Notes: generated by a model not told the origin, from the sequence alone. Positions 37,393-51,138 are shown, numbered from the stretch's first letter. The stretch is 64,000 bases of DNA from Ligilactobacillus aviarius subsp. aviarius DSM 20655 (GCF_001436315.1 NZ_AYZA01000016.1:124001-188000), one strand, 5' to 3'. Numbers and translations: made by a program.

Positions 37393-38622
37393 ATGAATAA
37401 TTCGTCAAAACCCAGTCTCAGTAAAGAGCAGAAACTTGTAATTGCCTCCACTGCGACGGGTTTTTCTTTTGAAAACATGGACTTTAACTTCATGTCATTT
37501 GCATTATCGTCAATCATTGCCAGCCTTGGAATTTCAACTGTCCAAGCCGGATGGATCACGACGATCACCCAGTGGGGCGTTCTTTTAGGCGGACTGTTGT
37601 TTGGCCTTTTAAGCGACAAATACGGCCGAATCAAAATCTTTTCGTACACGATTTTCATCTTTGCTGCCGGAACGGCTTTAATGTACTTTGCCCATAACAT
37701 CACGACGATCTACATCCTGCGGTTCCTTATCGGTCTTGGAAATGGTGGGGAATATGGGGTTGGAATGGCCTTGATTGCCGAACACTTTGCTGCCAAACAA
37801 TACGGCCGGGTCTCATCTGTCGCCGCAATCGGTGGTCAAATCGGGAGTATCCTTGCCGCCGTCTTATCAGCCTTGATTCTTCCCCGCCTTGGCTGGCACG
37901 TCCTTTTCCTTGTAGGGGTATTTCCAGTTATCTTAGCTTTTTTCATTCGGCGAAACCTCAAGGAAAGTGATACTTTTATTACAAATCAGCAAAAGGAAGA
38001 TAAACCGAAAGTTTCATTTAAGCGGCTTTTCTCAACTCCTAAACTTTCAATGCAGACGCTTGGATTGATCTGCATGGTTATCGTTCAAGCCGGCGGATAC
38101 TTTGGATTAATGAACTGGCTGCCAACGATCGTTCAAAAGCAGCTCGGAATCAGTGTCCGCGGTTCTTCGTTGTGGATGATCTCAACCATCATCGGAATGT
38201 GCATTGGAATGCTTGTTTTTGGCAACATTTTAGACCACCTCGGACCGCAAAAATCATTTGGCCTTTTCCTCTTTGGCGCAGCACTGGTAATTTACATTCT
38301 TGTCCGCGCCCGGAACATGATCGAATTGCTGATTCTCGGAGCAATCGTTGGGTTCTTCGCTAACGGAATGTACGGCGGTTACGGAGCAATCATTAACTAC
38401 CTCTATCCGATCGACATTGTAGCGACGGCTAACAGTTTTATCATGAATATCGGAAAGTTCATTGGAAGTTTTTCAACGGTTGTGATTGGCTTCCTAATGA
38501 GTAAACTTTCAATGGAAGGTGTGATGGCATTCCTTTCGATCATGTATTTGATCAGCTTCGCCATCATGATGTTCCTTCCAGGCTTAAAGACCATGACAAA
38601 GGAATTACGCGCAAGTAAATAA
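37393..38622 (+). CDS. MFS transporter, metabolite:proton symporter type (AAHS-like)
   Basis: 409 residues, 12 TM helices. Start moved to ATG 37393, seven bases after GGAGGG. Motif A appears as GLLSDKYGRIKIF, with GLGNGGEYGVGMALIAEHF in helix 4, as in aromatic-acid, sialate and related organic-acid symporters. Transported molecule unknown. It is alone on the plus strand among minus-strand ori genes. Confidence 0.83.
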   Translation: MNNSSKPSLSKEQKLVIASTATGFSFENMDFNFMSFALSSIIASLGISTVQAGWITTITQWGVLLGGLLFGLLSDKYGRIKIFSYTIFIFAAGTALMYFAHNITTIYILRFLIGLGNGGEYGVGMALIAEHFAAKQYGRVSSVAAIGGQIGSILAAVLSALILPRLGWHVLFLVGVFPVILAFFIRRNLKESDTFITNQQKEDKPKVSFKRLFSTPKLSMQTLGLICMVIVQAGGYFGLMNWLPTIVQKQLGISVRGSSLWMISTIIGMCIGMLVFGNILDHLGPQKSFGLFLFGAALVIYILVRARNMIELLILGAIVGFFANGMYGGYGAIINYLYPIDIVATANSFIMNIGKFIGSFSTVVIGFLMSKLSMEGVMAFLSIMYLISFAIMMFLPGLKTMTKELRASK

Positions 38623-38641
38623 AAAAAGCATTAACATCAAC

Positions 38642-38678
38642 AAAAAGCGGTTGTGTCAACTGACACAACCGCTTTTTC
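38642..38678. terminator. Bidirectional intrinsic terminator
   Basis: Arms AAAAAGCGGTTGTGTCA / TGACACAACCGCTTTTT with two central bases; serves both the MFS gene and gyrA. Confidence 0.93.
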
Positions 38679-38685
38679 ATTGCTT

Positions 38686-41271
38686 TTATTTATCTTGTTC
38701 TTCATTTTCTTGATGAGCAAGTTCGCGATCAGCTAAATCTTGAACCCCGTGCTTCATCAAATCATGTTCGTTTTCATCGTCCGTTGATGCATCCGCGTCT
38801 GCATGCGTTTCTTCATCTGATTGCTCTTCATCGTCTTTTGGTTCCGGATCAACCTTCGCAATCGTTGATACCGTTGAATCATCTTCAAGATTAATCAAAT
38901 GAACGCCCAACGTTGACCGCCCTGTTTGGGATACATCCGCAACGTTAAACCGAATCAAGACCCCCTTATTCGTGATCACCATGATATCCTCATCGCCGTT
39001 GACGATCGTTAATCCGGCTAACGGGCCGTTCTTTTCGGTGATATTCGAAGTTTTAATTCCTTTACCACCCCGACCTTTGATCGGATATTCACTGACTGGC
39101 GTCCGTTTTCCGTATCCCTTTTCAGAAATTACGAAGACGTCGCTGCCTGGAACAAGGATATCTGATCCAATAACATAATCGTTTTCGCGCAGCCGAATTC
39201 CACGAACCCCAGCTGCTGACCGGCCCATTGACCGAACTGTATTTTCGTTAAATGAAACTGCATATCCTAAGTGCGTTCCAATAATCATGTTTTGATTACC
39301 GTCTGTCAGCGAAACGTTGATCAGTTCATCGCCATCGTGCAGGTTAATGGCTTTCAATCCGTTCTTCCGGATATTTTCAAAGTCTTCAACCGGCGTCCGT
39401 TTAACGGTTCCTTCCTTCGTCGTGAAGAAGAGGTATTTAGCCTGGTCGTCATTATCATGCGGAATGTTGATTACCGTTGCGATCTTTTCGCCGGCATCGA
39501 TATTCAACAGGTTGATTACCGGGATTCCCTTTGCTGACCGGCCGTATTCAGGAATTTCGTAACCCTTCATGCTGTAAACTTTTCCGAGGTTCGTAAAGAA
39601 CAGCAGCCGGTCATGTGTTGAAGTTGTAACCAGATGTTCAATAAAGTCATCATCGTGAACGCCCATGCCTTGAACGCCGCGGCCACCACGCCGTTGAGCT
39701 TTGAAATCGCTTGTTGGGAGCCGTTTGATGTAACCGTTGTGAGTCAAGGTGATTGCAACTGATTCTTCTTCGATCAAATCTTCGTCTTCAATACTTGTGA
39801 CTTCACCGACCATCAATTCCGTCCGCCGTTCGTCACCGTATTTAGCTTGAATATCAAGTAATTCTTGATAAATGATATCGTTGATCCGGTCCTTGCTTGC
39901 CAAAATATCTTCATAATCAGCAATGGCCTTCATTGTCTTGTCATAATCGGCTTCAACCTTATCACGTTCCAAACCGGTCAACCGAACAAGCCGCATATCC
40001 AAAATCGCTTGGGCTTGCTTATCGCTTAATTCAAATTCATTCATCAAACGGTCCTTTGCGACATCGCCGCTTTCAGATTTCCGGATAATGTCAATGATTG
40101 CTTGAATATGATCCAGTGCGATCCGCAATCCGGCTAAGATATGAGCCCGGGCTTTAGCTTTCCGCAAGTCAAATTCCGTCCGCCGCCGGATAACTTCAAC
40201 TTGGTGTTTCAAGTAATATTGCAAAATTTTCTTCAAGCTCAAGATCTTTGGGGTGCCATCAACAATGGCAAGCATATTGAAGCCGAATGACGTCTGCATC
40301 AGCGTCATTTTGTATAAGTTATTCAAAACAACTGACGCACTTACATCCCGGCGAATGTCAATTGTAACCCGCATTCCGTCACGGTCAGATTCATCATGGA
40401 TCGCCGTGATTCCGTCGATTTCCTTTTCCCGGGCAAGTTCTGAAATTCGTTCGATCAACCGGGCCTTATTTACCATGTACGGTAATTCGTGAATGATAAT
40501 TTGCTGTTTGCCGTTCTTTTGTTCTTCAATGTCGACTTTCGCCCGTAAAATAACCGTTCCGCGACCGGTTTCATAAGCTTTCCGAATGCCTGACTTTCCC
40601 ATTACGATTCCGCCAGTTGGAAAATCTGGTCCCGGAATTGCTTCCATCAAATCAGCCGTTGTTGCATCCGGATTATCCATCAAAATATGAATTGCCGAAA
40701 TGACTTCTGACAAATTATGCGGTGGAATGTTGGTCGTCATTCCGACTGCGATCCCGGTTGCTCCGTTAACTAACAAGTTTGGAAAACGTGCCGGTAAAAC
40801 TTTCGGTTCCCGTTCAGTTCCATCGTAGTTTGGTTGAAAATCAATGGTATCTTTATTGATATCTCGTAACATTTCCGTCGCAATCTTCGACATCCGGGCT
40901 TCGGTATACCGCATTGCGGCCGCTCCATCACCATCGACAGACCCAAAGTTTCCGTGACCATCAACTAACATGTAACGGTAACTAAAATCTTGCGCCATCC
41001 GAACCATTGATTCGTAAATTGCCGAGTCGCCATGCGGGTGGAATTTCCCCATAACTTCCCCAACAATTCTGGCTGATTTTTTATAAGGCTTGTCGGGTGT
41101 AACGCCAAGTTCGCTCATTCCATATAAAATCCGACGGTGAACGGGTTTCAAACCATCACGAACGTCCGGCAATGCCCGTGCAACTAAAACACTCATTGCG
41201 TAGTCTAAAAATGACGTTTGCATGACGTTTGAAAGGTCAACGTCTTTAACACGATCTGGTAATTCTACCAA
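38686..41271 (-). CDS. gyrA: DNA gyrase subunit A
   Basis: 861 residues. Breakage-reunion domain with [17 protein letters not shown] (quinolone region with the sensitive-type Ser and the Gram-positive Glu) and catalytic Tyr in RYTEARM; C-terminal beta-pinwheel with GyrA box QRRGGRG, which separates it from ParC. An acidic tail ([16 protein letters not shown]) ends the protein. Starts at TTG 41271 after GGAGGAGG. Pairs with GyrB to supercoil DNA. Confidence 0.98.
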   Translation of the reverse strand: MVELPDRVKDVDLSNVMQTSFLDYAMSVLVARALPDVRDGLKPVHRRILYGMSELGVTPDKPYKKSARIVGEVMGKFHPHGDSAIYESMVRMAQDFSYRYMLVDGHGNFGSVDGDGAAAMRYTEARMSKIATEMLRDINKDTIDFQPNYDGTEREPKVLPARFPNLLVNGATGIAVGMTTNIPPHNLSEVISAIHILMDNPDATTADLMEAIPGPDFPTGGIVMGKSGIRKAYETGRGTVILRAKVDIEEQKNGKQQIIIHELPYMVNKARLIERISELAREKEIDGITAIHDESDRDGMRVTIDIRRDVSASVVLNNLYKMTLMQTSFGFNMLAIVDGTPKILSLKKILQYYLKHQVEVIRRRTEFDLRKAKARAHILAGLRIALDHIQAIIDIIRKSESGDVAKDRLMNEFELSDKQAQAILDMRLVRLTGLERDKVEADYDKTMKAIADYEDILASKDRINDIIYQELLDIQAKYGDERRTELMVGEVTSIEDEDLIEEESVAITLTHNGYIKRLPTSDFKAQRRGGRGVQGMGVHDDDFIEHLVTTSTHDRLLFFTNLGKVYSMKGYEIPEYGRSAKGIPVINLLNIDAGEKIATVINIPHDNDDQAKYLFFTTKEGTVKRTPVEDFENIRKNGLKAINLHDGDELINVSLTDGNQNMIIGTHLGYAVSFNENTVRSMGRSAAGVRGIRLRENDYVIGSDILVPGSDVFVISEKGYGKRTPVSEYPIKGRGGKGIKTSNITEKNGPLAGLTIVNGDEDIMVITNKGVLIRFNVADVSQTGRSTLGVHLINLEDDSTVSTIAKVDPEPKDDEEQSDEETHADADASTDDENEHDLMKHGVQDLADRELAHQENEEQDK

Positions 41272-41325
41272 AACAGCTGCCTCCTCCTAGAAAATTATTT
41301 TTCATCTAGCTTTTCATTTTTTAGA

Positions 41326-44474
<3,149 letters not shown>

Positions 44475-44478
44475 TTCC

Positions 44479-44697
44479 TTAGCGGCCCGCCTTCATGACA
44501 TACGTTTTGCCGTTTGGAAGTTCGACCTTATCATCCGGATAAAGTTTCCGTCCCCGGCGATCATCAATTTCGCCATTGACCTTGACGTTATTTTCACTCA
44601 GATACCATTTTGCCTGTCCACCTGATGAAATTTCATCAGCAATTTTCAACAATTGGCCTAAGGTAATGTAAGGTGTTTTCAGATTAACGGTTTCCAT
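44479..44697 (-). CDS. yaaA: S4-domain RNA-binding protein YaaA
   Basis: 72 residues made of one S4 domain (ITLGQLLKIADEISSGGQAKWYLSENNVKVNGEIDDRRGRKLYPDDKVEL). A ribosome-assembly role has been proposed for the family. Conserved just upstream of recF. ATG 44697 follows AAGGAGG. Confidence 0.93.
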   Translation of the reverse strand: METVNLKTPYITLGQLLKIADEISSGGQAKWYLSENNVKVNGEIDDRRGRKLYPDDKVELPNGKTYVMKAGR

Positions 44698-44863
44698 TCG
44701 TCAAACCTCCTTCAAAAAACCAGTCTAATACTTAATAATTATACCCTTTTTTGGATGCAAAAACAATTTAACTCGCGATAAAATGCGTTTTAAGCTCTTT
44801 TAACGTCGTTGAGTGGGAATCCATTAATCAATGGTAAAAATGCTTATTTTGAATTTTAAGCAT

Positions 44864-44897
44864 AAAAAACGAGATTACCATCTTGGTAACCTCGTTT
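44864..44897 (-). terminator. Terminator of the sugar-porter gene
   Basis: AAACGAGGTTACC / GGTAATCTCGTTT with a T-run on the minus strand; one G-T pair. Confidence 0.85.
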
Positions 44898-44911
44898 AAA
44901 TTTAAATTTAA

Positions 44912-46300
44912 TTATTTTTGACTTTCACGCACTCCGCGCCGTTCGATTTCTTCAAGCGTATGCCCCTTTGTTTCTGGAACCTTAAAGATCACAAAGGCGA
45001 CGGCAAGCAAACAGATCACGCCAAAAATTGCGAAAACTGTTTCTTGCGACATTGAAGCCGTCATCAATGGGAAAATCAATCCAACTGCAAATGCTCCGAC
45101 CCAGTTAAACGCTGAAGCCGTTCCGGCAGCCTTCCCCCGAATCGCAAGGGGGAAAATTTCACCAACAATGACCCACGTTAACGGCGCCCATGTAAATCCA
45201 TAGAAGCCAACGTAAATACATAAGAAGATAATCGTGATCAATGGATTAACGTGGCTAAACATGGTATTGATCACGACTGGCAAAATAAATGCTAATCCCA
45301 TTCCGGTTCCGCCAAAGATCAATAATGTCCGACGATTAAACTTATCCGCAATTGCTAGAAAAATAAATGATGATAATACTAAAATCAAGCCTTCAATTAC
45401 CGGCCACATTAAATTTGAAGCGGCTGCATGGCCCGTTGCCTTGGCAACAATCAGTGGAATGTAGTAAAAAATAGCATTTACTCCCATGAATTGTTGGAAG
45501 GCTGCAACGCCGACCCCGGCAATTACCAAGTAACGGTATTTGCCCGTAAACATCTTGCTTAATTTCTGCTGGTCTTTACTTTGATCCTCAACGTTCTTAA
45601 TATTTTGAATATCTTGAATTTCCTTTTCAGCCTGCGCACATGGTTGAACAAGTTGAAGAACTTGCCGGGCTTCATCGATCCGATCATTTCTTACTAAATA
45701 CCGTGGTGATCCTGGAAGATTTAAACTTCCTAAAAATAGAATCAACGCCGGAACAGCTGCCATTCCTAACATTGTCCGCCATGCAAACGTTGCTGGGAGA
45801 TATTGCAAAAAATAGTCAACGACGTATGAAAGCAACGTGCCCAGGGCAATCATTGTAAAGTTGATTCCGGATAATCTTCCCCGTGACTTTGCGGGAGTCA
45901 TTTCCGACATGTAATTTGGAACCGTTGCGGAAATCATTCCAACCGATAGCCCCAAGAAAACTCTGACTAACGACAAGTAAATATATCCGTTTCGCGGTGC
46001 AAATGCTGAAAGCAGTGATCCCGCAATGAAAATCAGCGCTGAAAACGATAATACCCGTTTCCGCCCGATCTTATCAGTTAAGTGACCCGCAAGCATTCCG
46101 CCGAAAATTGCACCAAACATTAAGGATGAAGTAATACATCCTTCCCAAAATGCGGAGTGCATATTCCAGTCGATCTGCAAAAACGGCAAGGCTCCGGTCA
46201 TAACTCCAATGTCATAACCAAAGAGGATTCCGCCAAATGAACCGAAGAAATAAATATACTTTCGCGGCACTTTCTTTACCGTATTCATTGATATGCTCAT
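44912..46300 (-). CDS. MFS sugar porter (SP family)
   Basis: 462 residues, 12 TM helices. Family motifs: GYDIGVMTGALPF in helix 1, GHLTDKIGRKRVL, RVFLGLSVGMISATVPNYMSEMTPAKSRGRLSG, GSPRYLV, and the C-terminal VPETKGHTLEEIERR. Proton symport of a pentose, hexose or polyol is likely. It lies between dnaN and yaaA, where most Firmicutes have nothing, and has its own terminator and operator-like upstream repeats. ATG 46300 or ATG 46288 could start it. Confidence 0.88.
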   Translation of the reverse strand: MSISMNTVKKVPRKYIYFFGSFGGILFGYDIGVMTGALPFLQIDWNMHSAFWEGCITSSLMFGAIFGGMLAGHLTDKIGRKRVLSFSALIFIAGSLLSAFAPRNGYIYLSLVRVFLGLSVGMISATVPNYMSEMTPAKSRGRLSGINFTMIALGTLLSYVVDYFLQYLPATFAWRTMLGMAAVPALILFLGSLNLPGSPRYLVRNDRIDEARQVLQLVQPCAQAEKEIQDIQNIKNVEDQSKDQQKLSKMFTGKYRYLVIAGVGVAAFQQFMGVNAIFYYIPLIVAKATGHAAASNLMWPVIEGLILVLSSFIFLAIADKFNRRTLLIFGGTGMGLAFILPVVINTMFSHVNPLITIIFLCIYVGFYGFTWAPLTWVIVGEIFPLAIRGKAAGTASAFNWVGAFAVGLIFPLMTASMSQETVFAIFGVICLLAVAFVIFKVPETKGHTLEEIERRGVRESQK

Positions 46301-46340
46301 CCCTTTTCAATTTATATTTTGCACAACTTATTATCGCAAA

Positions 46341-46379
46341 AAATTTACAATCGATTTTACAAAATGTAATTGTAAATTT
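46341..46379. promoter_or_regulatory. Nested inverted repeats upstream of the sugar porter
   Basis: AAATTTACAA (46341) and TTGTAAATTT (46370) are perfect 10-bp arms; between them TTACA-AAA-TGTAA forms an inner palindrome. Looks like an operator for an unknown regulator. Confidence 0.4.
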
Positions 46380-46419
46380 TATTTTATCGTTTGTCACGAA
46401 TTTTGCTTACAAAAAGTAA

Positions 46420-46450
46420 AAAAGACGGTGACTGCGTCACCGTCTTTTAC
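46420..46450 (-). terminator. Terminator of dnaN
   Basis: AAAAGACGGTGAC / GTCACCGTCTTTT, 13-bp stem, three-base loop, T-run on the minus strand. It separates dnaN from the recF-gyrBA genes. Confidence 0.92.
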
Positions 46451-46457
46451 GTTCCAA

Positions 46458-47597
46458 TTAGTACGTCCGAACTGGAGTAATCAGTTGAATAAAGTCTTCA
46501 CTGTCTTCCGTTGGCATTAACGTAAATGGCCGCAATGGCAATGTTAATGATAACTTAACTTCTGCTTGGCCAAATGCTTGTAATGCAGCTTTCATGTAAT
46601 CCGGGTTGAAGGAAATTTCAATATCATTTCCCGTCAACTTATCGAATTGTAATTCTTCTTCAATGTTTCCGACTTCGGGTGAGTTACTTGATAAAACTGC
46701 GGTTTGGTTTTCGCTGTTCAAACTTAATTTAACAACATTATTCCGGCCTTCATGAGATAACAATGAAGCCCGTTCAATCGCATGAAGCAGACTAACCGCG
46801 TTTAATTCGATTTCGGTTTCTGAACTTTGAGGAATCAGCCGGTCTGTGTCTGGATACATCCCTTCAAGAAGGCGGGAATAAAATGCCGTGTTATCAAAGT
46901 TAAACAAAATTTGATTTTCAGCAATTTGAATTTCTAAACTACCGGTTGAATCAGCAATCATTCGTGAAAGTTCAACCAATGAACGTCCCGGAACAATAAT
47001 GTCATAATCGATGTTTTCAGCGCCTGACAATTTCACTTTCCGTTGACTTAAACGGTGAGAATCCGTTGCAACCGCATGTAATTCGCCATCTTTGATCGTC
47101 AAATGAACCCCAGTCAACAATGGCCGGCTTTCTTGCGTTGATACCGCAATAACTGTTTGATTAATAACTTGTTTCATAATGTCTGCCGGAATCGTTAATT
47201 GTTCATTCGTATCGATTTCAGGCAAGTGTGGATAGTTATCAGCGTCAACCCCGTTAACTTGGTATTCCGTTTGACCAGATGTAATGGTGGCTTGGAAATG
47301 ATCATTAACTTCAATTGTAAATGTATTTTCTGGAAGGCGTTTGATAATTTCACTAAAGAACCGTGCTGGTAAAACGATTGATCCTGGTTCATCAATTAGT
47401 AATTCGTAATTGCTGTCATCCGTTGAAATTTCATTTTCAATTGAAATATCAGAATCGCTTCCGGTTAATGTAATTGAATTTTCAGTCGCCGTGATTTTTA
47501 ATCCAGTTAAAATCTCAATTGCGGTTTTAGAAGAAATTGCCCGTTGAACATCGGTTAGTTTCTTAATAAATGCGTTGCGCTTAATTGTAAATTTCAT
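46458..47597 (-). CDS. dnaN: DNA polymerase III sliding clamp (beta subunit)
   Basis: 379 residues, three clamp domains; begins MKFTIKRNAFIKKLTDVQRAISSKTAIEILTGLKI and ends PFTLMPTEDSEDFIQLITPVRTY. AAGGAGC precedes ATG 47597. Dimeric ring that tethers polymerase. Follows dnaA across a 164-bp spacer with DnaA boxes. Confidence 0.98.
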   Translation of the reverse strand: MKFTIKRNAFIKKLTDVQRAISSKTAIEILTGLKITATENSITLTGSDSDISIENEISTDDSNYELLIDEPGSIVLPARFFSEIIKRLPENTFTIEVNDHFQATITSGQTEYQVNGVDADNYPHLPEIDTNEQLTIPADIMKQVINQTVIAVSTQESRPLLTGVHLTIKDGELHAVATDSHRLSQRKVKLSGAENIDYDIIVPGRSLVELSRMIADSTGSLEIQIAENQILFNFDNTAFYSRLLEGMYPDTDRLIPQSSETEIELNAVSLLHAIERASLLSHEGRNNVVKLSLNSENQTAVLSSNSPEVGNIEEELQFDKLTGNDIEISFNPDYMKAALQAFGQAEVKLSLTLPLRPFTLMPTEDSEDFIQLITPVRTY

Positions 47598-47761
47598 AAA
47601 TAAGCTAGCTCCTTAATTAATATATATAGTAATTATTAATTAGTAATAGTATTAAGTCCTGTTATTCCTGTGGAAAACTTTTAAAAAGTAATGATTTTAC
47701 TATGTTTCCCTTGTGGATATGCTGTGGATAAAAAATCTAATTGATTCACATTTGTCCACAA
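47598..47761. other. oriC part 1: dnaA-dnaN spacer with DnaA boxes and AT-rich tract
   Basis: DnaA boxes: TGTGGATAA at 47723 (perfect), TGTGGATAT at 47712, TGTGGAAAA at 47669, TTGTCCACA at 47752. Next to them 47610-47656 is nearly pure A/T with TAG/TAA-like trinucleotides and is the likely unwinding element. Confidence 0.8.
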
Positions 47762-49150
47762 CTAGACCTGTAACTGATCTTTGATTTCTTTGATATCGTT
47801 TTGAAGATCTTTATTTGTCAAAAGTTCAGTTTGAATTTTTTCATGCGCATGAATTACGGTTGTATGATCCTTGCCGCCAAATTCTTGACCAATTTTCGGA
47901 AGGGATGCATCCGTCAATTCCCGTGAAAGATACATCGCAATTTGCCGCGGCATGACGATTGATTTAACCCGTTTCTTGCCTTTAAGGTCGGTTACGGTGA
48001 CGTTAAAGTACTTCGCAACCTTGTTTTGAATAATCGGAATCGTAATTTCCTTGGTTGCTCCCTGACCAACTAATCCGCGGAGAGCTTCCGCAACCATGCT
48101 GGTCGTAATCGGGGCGTCCGTCATTGACGTAAAGACTTTGATTCGCGATAACGCCCCTTCCAAATCACGCACACTAGAATCAAAATGACCAGAAATATAG
48201 TTTAATGCTTCATCTGGAAGATCTAATCCAAGCGATTGCGACTTTTCACGCAAAATTGCAATTCGGGTTTCAAAATCCGGGGGCGTAATGTCAACCGGCA
48301 AGCCCATCTTGAACCGGGTAACCAACCGGGTTTGAAGGTTTTGAATTTCGTTTGGCAACCGATCAGCCGTAAGAACAATTTGTTTGTTATTTTGGAAAAG
48401 AGTTTCAAATGTATTAAAGAATTCTTCCTGTGTCCCGACTTTATTTGCTAAGAATTGGATATCGTCAACGAGTAAAAGATCAACGTTCCGGTATTCATCC
48501 CGAAATTCAGATTGGTTTTTTAATTGAATCGAATTAATAAAGTCGTTTGCAAACGCCTCGCTTGAAACGTACTTAACCTTCGCTGTCGGATCACGTTGCA
48601 AAATCGTATGACCGATGGCTTGCATTAAGTGGGTCTTACCTAATCCGGCACCCCCGTAAATGAAAAGCGGATTATAAACCCGTCCGGGATCTTCCGCAAC
48701 GGCTAATGCGGCGGCATGCGCCATTTTGTTTCCATTCCCAACAACAAACTTTTCAAACGTATAATCGCTATTTAACTGATTGTTATGAACGAAGTTATTA
48801 TTAGAAGCTTTTTTTTTCGATGCTGCTGGGATCTGCTCCTCAGCTTCAGTGTTTAGGGTATTCTCAGCTGCTTGATTCGATGGTTCATCGTTATCATCTG
48901 CTGCGGAACGAATTACGATATTGATTCGCCGTCCAATCGCGGGTTCAAGCAGGTCAATGATCGTTTCACTGATATTTCGTTCCCAATATTCTTTAACCAT
49001 TTGAAATGGGACCTCAATGACAAGGGTGTCATTTTTAAACTCGATAGGTTTGGCCGGCTTGATCCAAGTATTAAACGCAATATCGTTAAATGAGCCGTGC
49101 AAACCGTCGAAAATAATTTTCCATAAGGAATCGAGTTCTGGTTCAAGCAC
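47762..49150 (-). CDS. dnaA: Chromosomal replication initiator DnaA
   Basis: 462 residues: domain I (LDSLWKIIFDGLHGSFNDIAFNTWIKPAKPIEF), variable linker, AAA+ domain with GGAGLGKTHLMQAIGH and LLVDDIQFL, and the DNA-binding signature PRQIAMYLSRELTDASLPKIGQEFGGKDHTTVIHAHEKI. Starts at GTG 49150 after GGAGGGG. It binds the boxes on both sides of its own gene; a DnaA box overlaps the -35 region of its probable promoter (-10 TACAAT at 49193-49188 minus). Confidence 0.98.
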   Translation of the reverse strand: MLEPELDSLWKIIFDGLHGSFNDIAFNTWIKPAKPIEFKNDTLVIEVPFQMVKEYWERNISETIIDLLEPAIGRRINIVIRSAADDNDEPSNQAAENTLNTEAEEQIPAASKKKASNNNFVHNNQLNSDYTFEKFVVGNGNKMAHAAALAVAEDPGRVYNPLFIYGGAGLGKTHLMQAIGHTILQRDPTAKVKYVSSEAFANDFINSIQLKNQSEFRDEYRNVDLLLVDDIQFLANKVGTQEEFFNTFETLFQNNKQIVLTADRLPNEIQNLQTRLVTRFKMGLPVDITPPDFETRIAILREKSQSLGLDLPDEALNYISGHFDSSVRDLEGALSRIKVFTSMTDAPITTSMVAEALRGLVGQGATKEITIPIIQNKVAKYFNVTVTDLKGKKRVKSIVMPRQIAMYLSRELTDASLPKIGQEFGGKDHTTVIHAHEKIQTELLTNKDLQNDIKEIKDQLQV

Positions 49151-49662
49151 GAAACTGCCCCTCCTTTTATAAAAAATTTATACGTCCATTGTAGCATTAA
49201 AAAAAATAGTTTTCCACAGGTGTGAAAAATAAAAAAATTCAAAATCACGGGTGTTAGTTTAATTATCCACAAGCATTGATTTATTGTGGAAAAGATCATC
49301 TTATTTGGCCGTTATTCACGGAAACCATCTAAAATCAAACGTTAATTTATCAATGATTCATTGACTTATCCACAGAATTATCAAAAAATCACAAATTTCA
49401 AATTCACGGGATGTTAATTGTGGATATGTCTGTCTAAAAAGCTGTGAGTTTATTTTTGGCAATTCACAATTATTCCAAAAACATGAGAGCGAAATCGGGG
49501 ATAACAAGCGGCATATCAAAGCTGAAAAATCACCTTGGTTTGGAAAAATCGCTTTTCAACTTAAAATTTGTATGTTAAACTTACAAAGTAAGTCTGTTTG
49601 AAGACTATTTTGATACAACAATTTAGATAGTTTTAACATCTAAAAATAAGGAGGTGGAATTC
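49151..49662. other. oriC part 2: dnaA-rpmH spacer with DnaA boxes
   Basis: DnaA boxes: TTATCCACA at 49263 and 49366 (both perfect), TTTTCCACA at 49210, TGTGGAAAA at 49285, TGTGGATAT at 49419. It also holds the divergent promoters of dnaA and rpmH. No ORF is credible. Confidence 0.8.
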
Positions 49663-49797
49663 ATGAAGAGAACATACCAACCTAAGAAACGTCACCGTCA
49701 ACGCGTACATGGTTTCCGTAAGCGTATGAGTACAAAGAACGGTCGCAATGTGTTAGCACGTAGACGCCGTAAAGGTAGAAAAGTATTGTCTGCATAG
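49663..49797 (+). CDS. rpmH: 50S ribosomal protein L34
   Basis: 44 residues, [18 protein letters not shown] then [26 protein letters not shown], the complete conserved protein. AAGGAGGTG precedes ATG 49663. First gene right of oriC; a weak hairpin with T6 follows (49799-49825). Confidence 0.98.
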   Translation: MKRTYQPKKRHRQRVHGFRKRMSTKNGRNVLARRRRKGRKVLSA

Positions 49798-49868
49798 ATC
49801 ACTGGACCGTCAGTGGTCTTTTTTCTTATCTAAAGAGCATTCGGATAAGTCCATTTAGGAGATCGACA

Positions 49869-50243
49869 ATGAGAAAATCATATCGCGTCAAAAAAGAAGC
49901 AGAATTCCAAACGGTTTTTACGAAGGGTAAATCATGTGCGAACCGCCAATTTGTCGTTTACATGCTTGAAAAGCCGGGGCAGATTCATTTTCGGGTCGGC
50001 ATCTCAGTTGGGAAAAAGATTGGGAATGCCGTTGCGCGAAATTGGGTCAAACGTCGGATTCGGCAAACATTAACGGATCTTAAGCCGCAATTGAAACAGG
50101 ATTGCGATTTTCTTGTTATTGCGCGGCCGACAGTTGCGTGGATGTCAACGGCCGAAGTTAAAAAACATTTGAGTCATGTTTTACGGTTAGCAAAGGTTTT
50201 GCCTGCAAATAACAAAGCGAAAAGTGAGGAATTACAAAAGTAA
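49869..50243 (+). CDS. rnpA: Ribonuclease P protein component
   Basis: 124 residues, basic, with RNR motif [15 protein letters not shown]. Binds the RNase P RNA for tRNA 5' maturation. Follows rpmH and overlaps the yidC start by one base (TAATG). Confidence 0.96.
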   Translation: MRKSYRVKKEAEFQTVFTKGKSCANRQFVVYMLEKPGQIHFRVGISVGKKIGNAVARNWVKRRIRQTLTDLKPQLKQDCDFLVIARPTVAWMSTAEVKKHLSHVLRLAKVLPANNKAKSEELQK

Positions 50244-51088
50244 TGAAACGACGTACAAAAAGAAACGTTGCGATTCTTGGCACTTTATCACTGGCCTTGC
50301 TTTTAGGCGGATGTACAAGTAATGCGCCCATTACATCTCATAGTACAGGTTTCTGGGATCACTACATTATTTGGAATTTCGTCCGGGCTATTCAGTGGCT
50401 GAGTAATTTCTTTGGCCACAACTACGGCTGGGGAATCGTGGTCTTTACAATTATTGTCAGAATTATTATCTTACCGTTGATGTTCTACCAGATGAAGAGT
50501 ATGCGGAAGACCCAAGAAATTCAACCGAAATTGATGGCATTGCAAAAGAAGTATCCTGGAAAGGATCCGGAATCGATGCAAAAGTTAAGCGAAGAACAGC
50601 AAAAACTTTATGCTGAAGCCGGAATCAATCCAATGGCAGGATGCTTGCCAATGCTGATCCAAATGCCAATTTTGATTGCCTTGTATCAAGCAATTTGGCG
50701 GTCACCAATCTTAAAGAATGGTGATTTCTTATGGATGCACTTGGGTGAAAAAGATCCATACTACATTATGCCGATTTTGGCTGCAATCTTTACATTCTTA
50801 ACTTCGAAATTATCAATGATGGGTCAGCCGGAAGGAACAAACAACATGATGAATAACATGATGTTGTACTTCATGCCGATCATGACTGGTTTCATTGCTT
50901 TTAATTTACCGTCTGCATTGTCAATCTACTGGGTTGTAACGAACGCATTTTCAGTAGGTCAGACATTGTTACTTCAGAATCCATTTAAGATTCGGCGGGA
51001 ACGCGAAGAAAAAGAAGCGGCTGAAAAGGCCCGGAAGAAACGGCTTGAAAAAGCTAAACGGAAAGCTTATAAGAGTAAACGGAAATAG
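50243..51088 (+). CDS. yidC: Membrane protein insertase YidC/OxaA (lipoprotein form)
   Basis: 281 residues. Lipobox LLLGGC, then five TM helices with the insertase core YGWGIVVFTIIVRIIILPLMFYQMKSM (conserved Arg) and NPMAGCLPMLIQMPILIALY; long basic tail (EKAARKKRLEKAKRKAYKSKRK-like) for ribosome contact. Inserts membrane proteins with or without Sec. The usual downstream partner jag (khpB) is missing; a terminator and ackA follow. Confidence 0.96.
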   Translation: MKRRTKRNVAILGTLSLALLLGGCTSNAPITSHSTGFWDHYIIWNFVRAIQWLSNFFGHNYGWGIVVFTIIVRIIILPLMFYQMKSMRKTQEIQPKLMALQKKYPGKDPESMQKLSEEQQKLYAEAGINPMAGCLPMLIQMPILIALYQAIWRSPILKNGDFLWMHLGEKDPYYIMPILAAIFTFLTSKLSMMGQPEGTNNMMNNMMLYFMPIMTGFIAFNLPSALSIYWVVTNAFSVGQTLLLQNPFKIRREREEKEAAEKARKKRLEKAKRKAYKSKRK

Positions 51089-51101
51089 TTGCAAAGCTTA
51101 T

Positions 51102-51138
51102 AACAGCAACCGCGTGTGTGCGAGGTTGCTGTTTTTTT
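51102..51138 (+). terminator. Terminator after yidC
   Basis: AACAGCAACC / GGTTGCTGTT followed by seven T. Confidence 0.92.
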
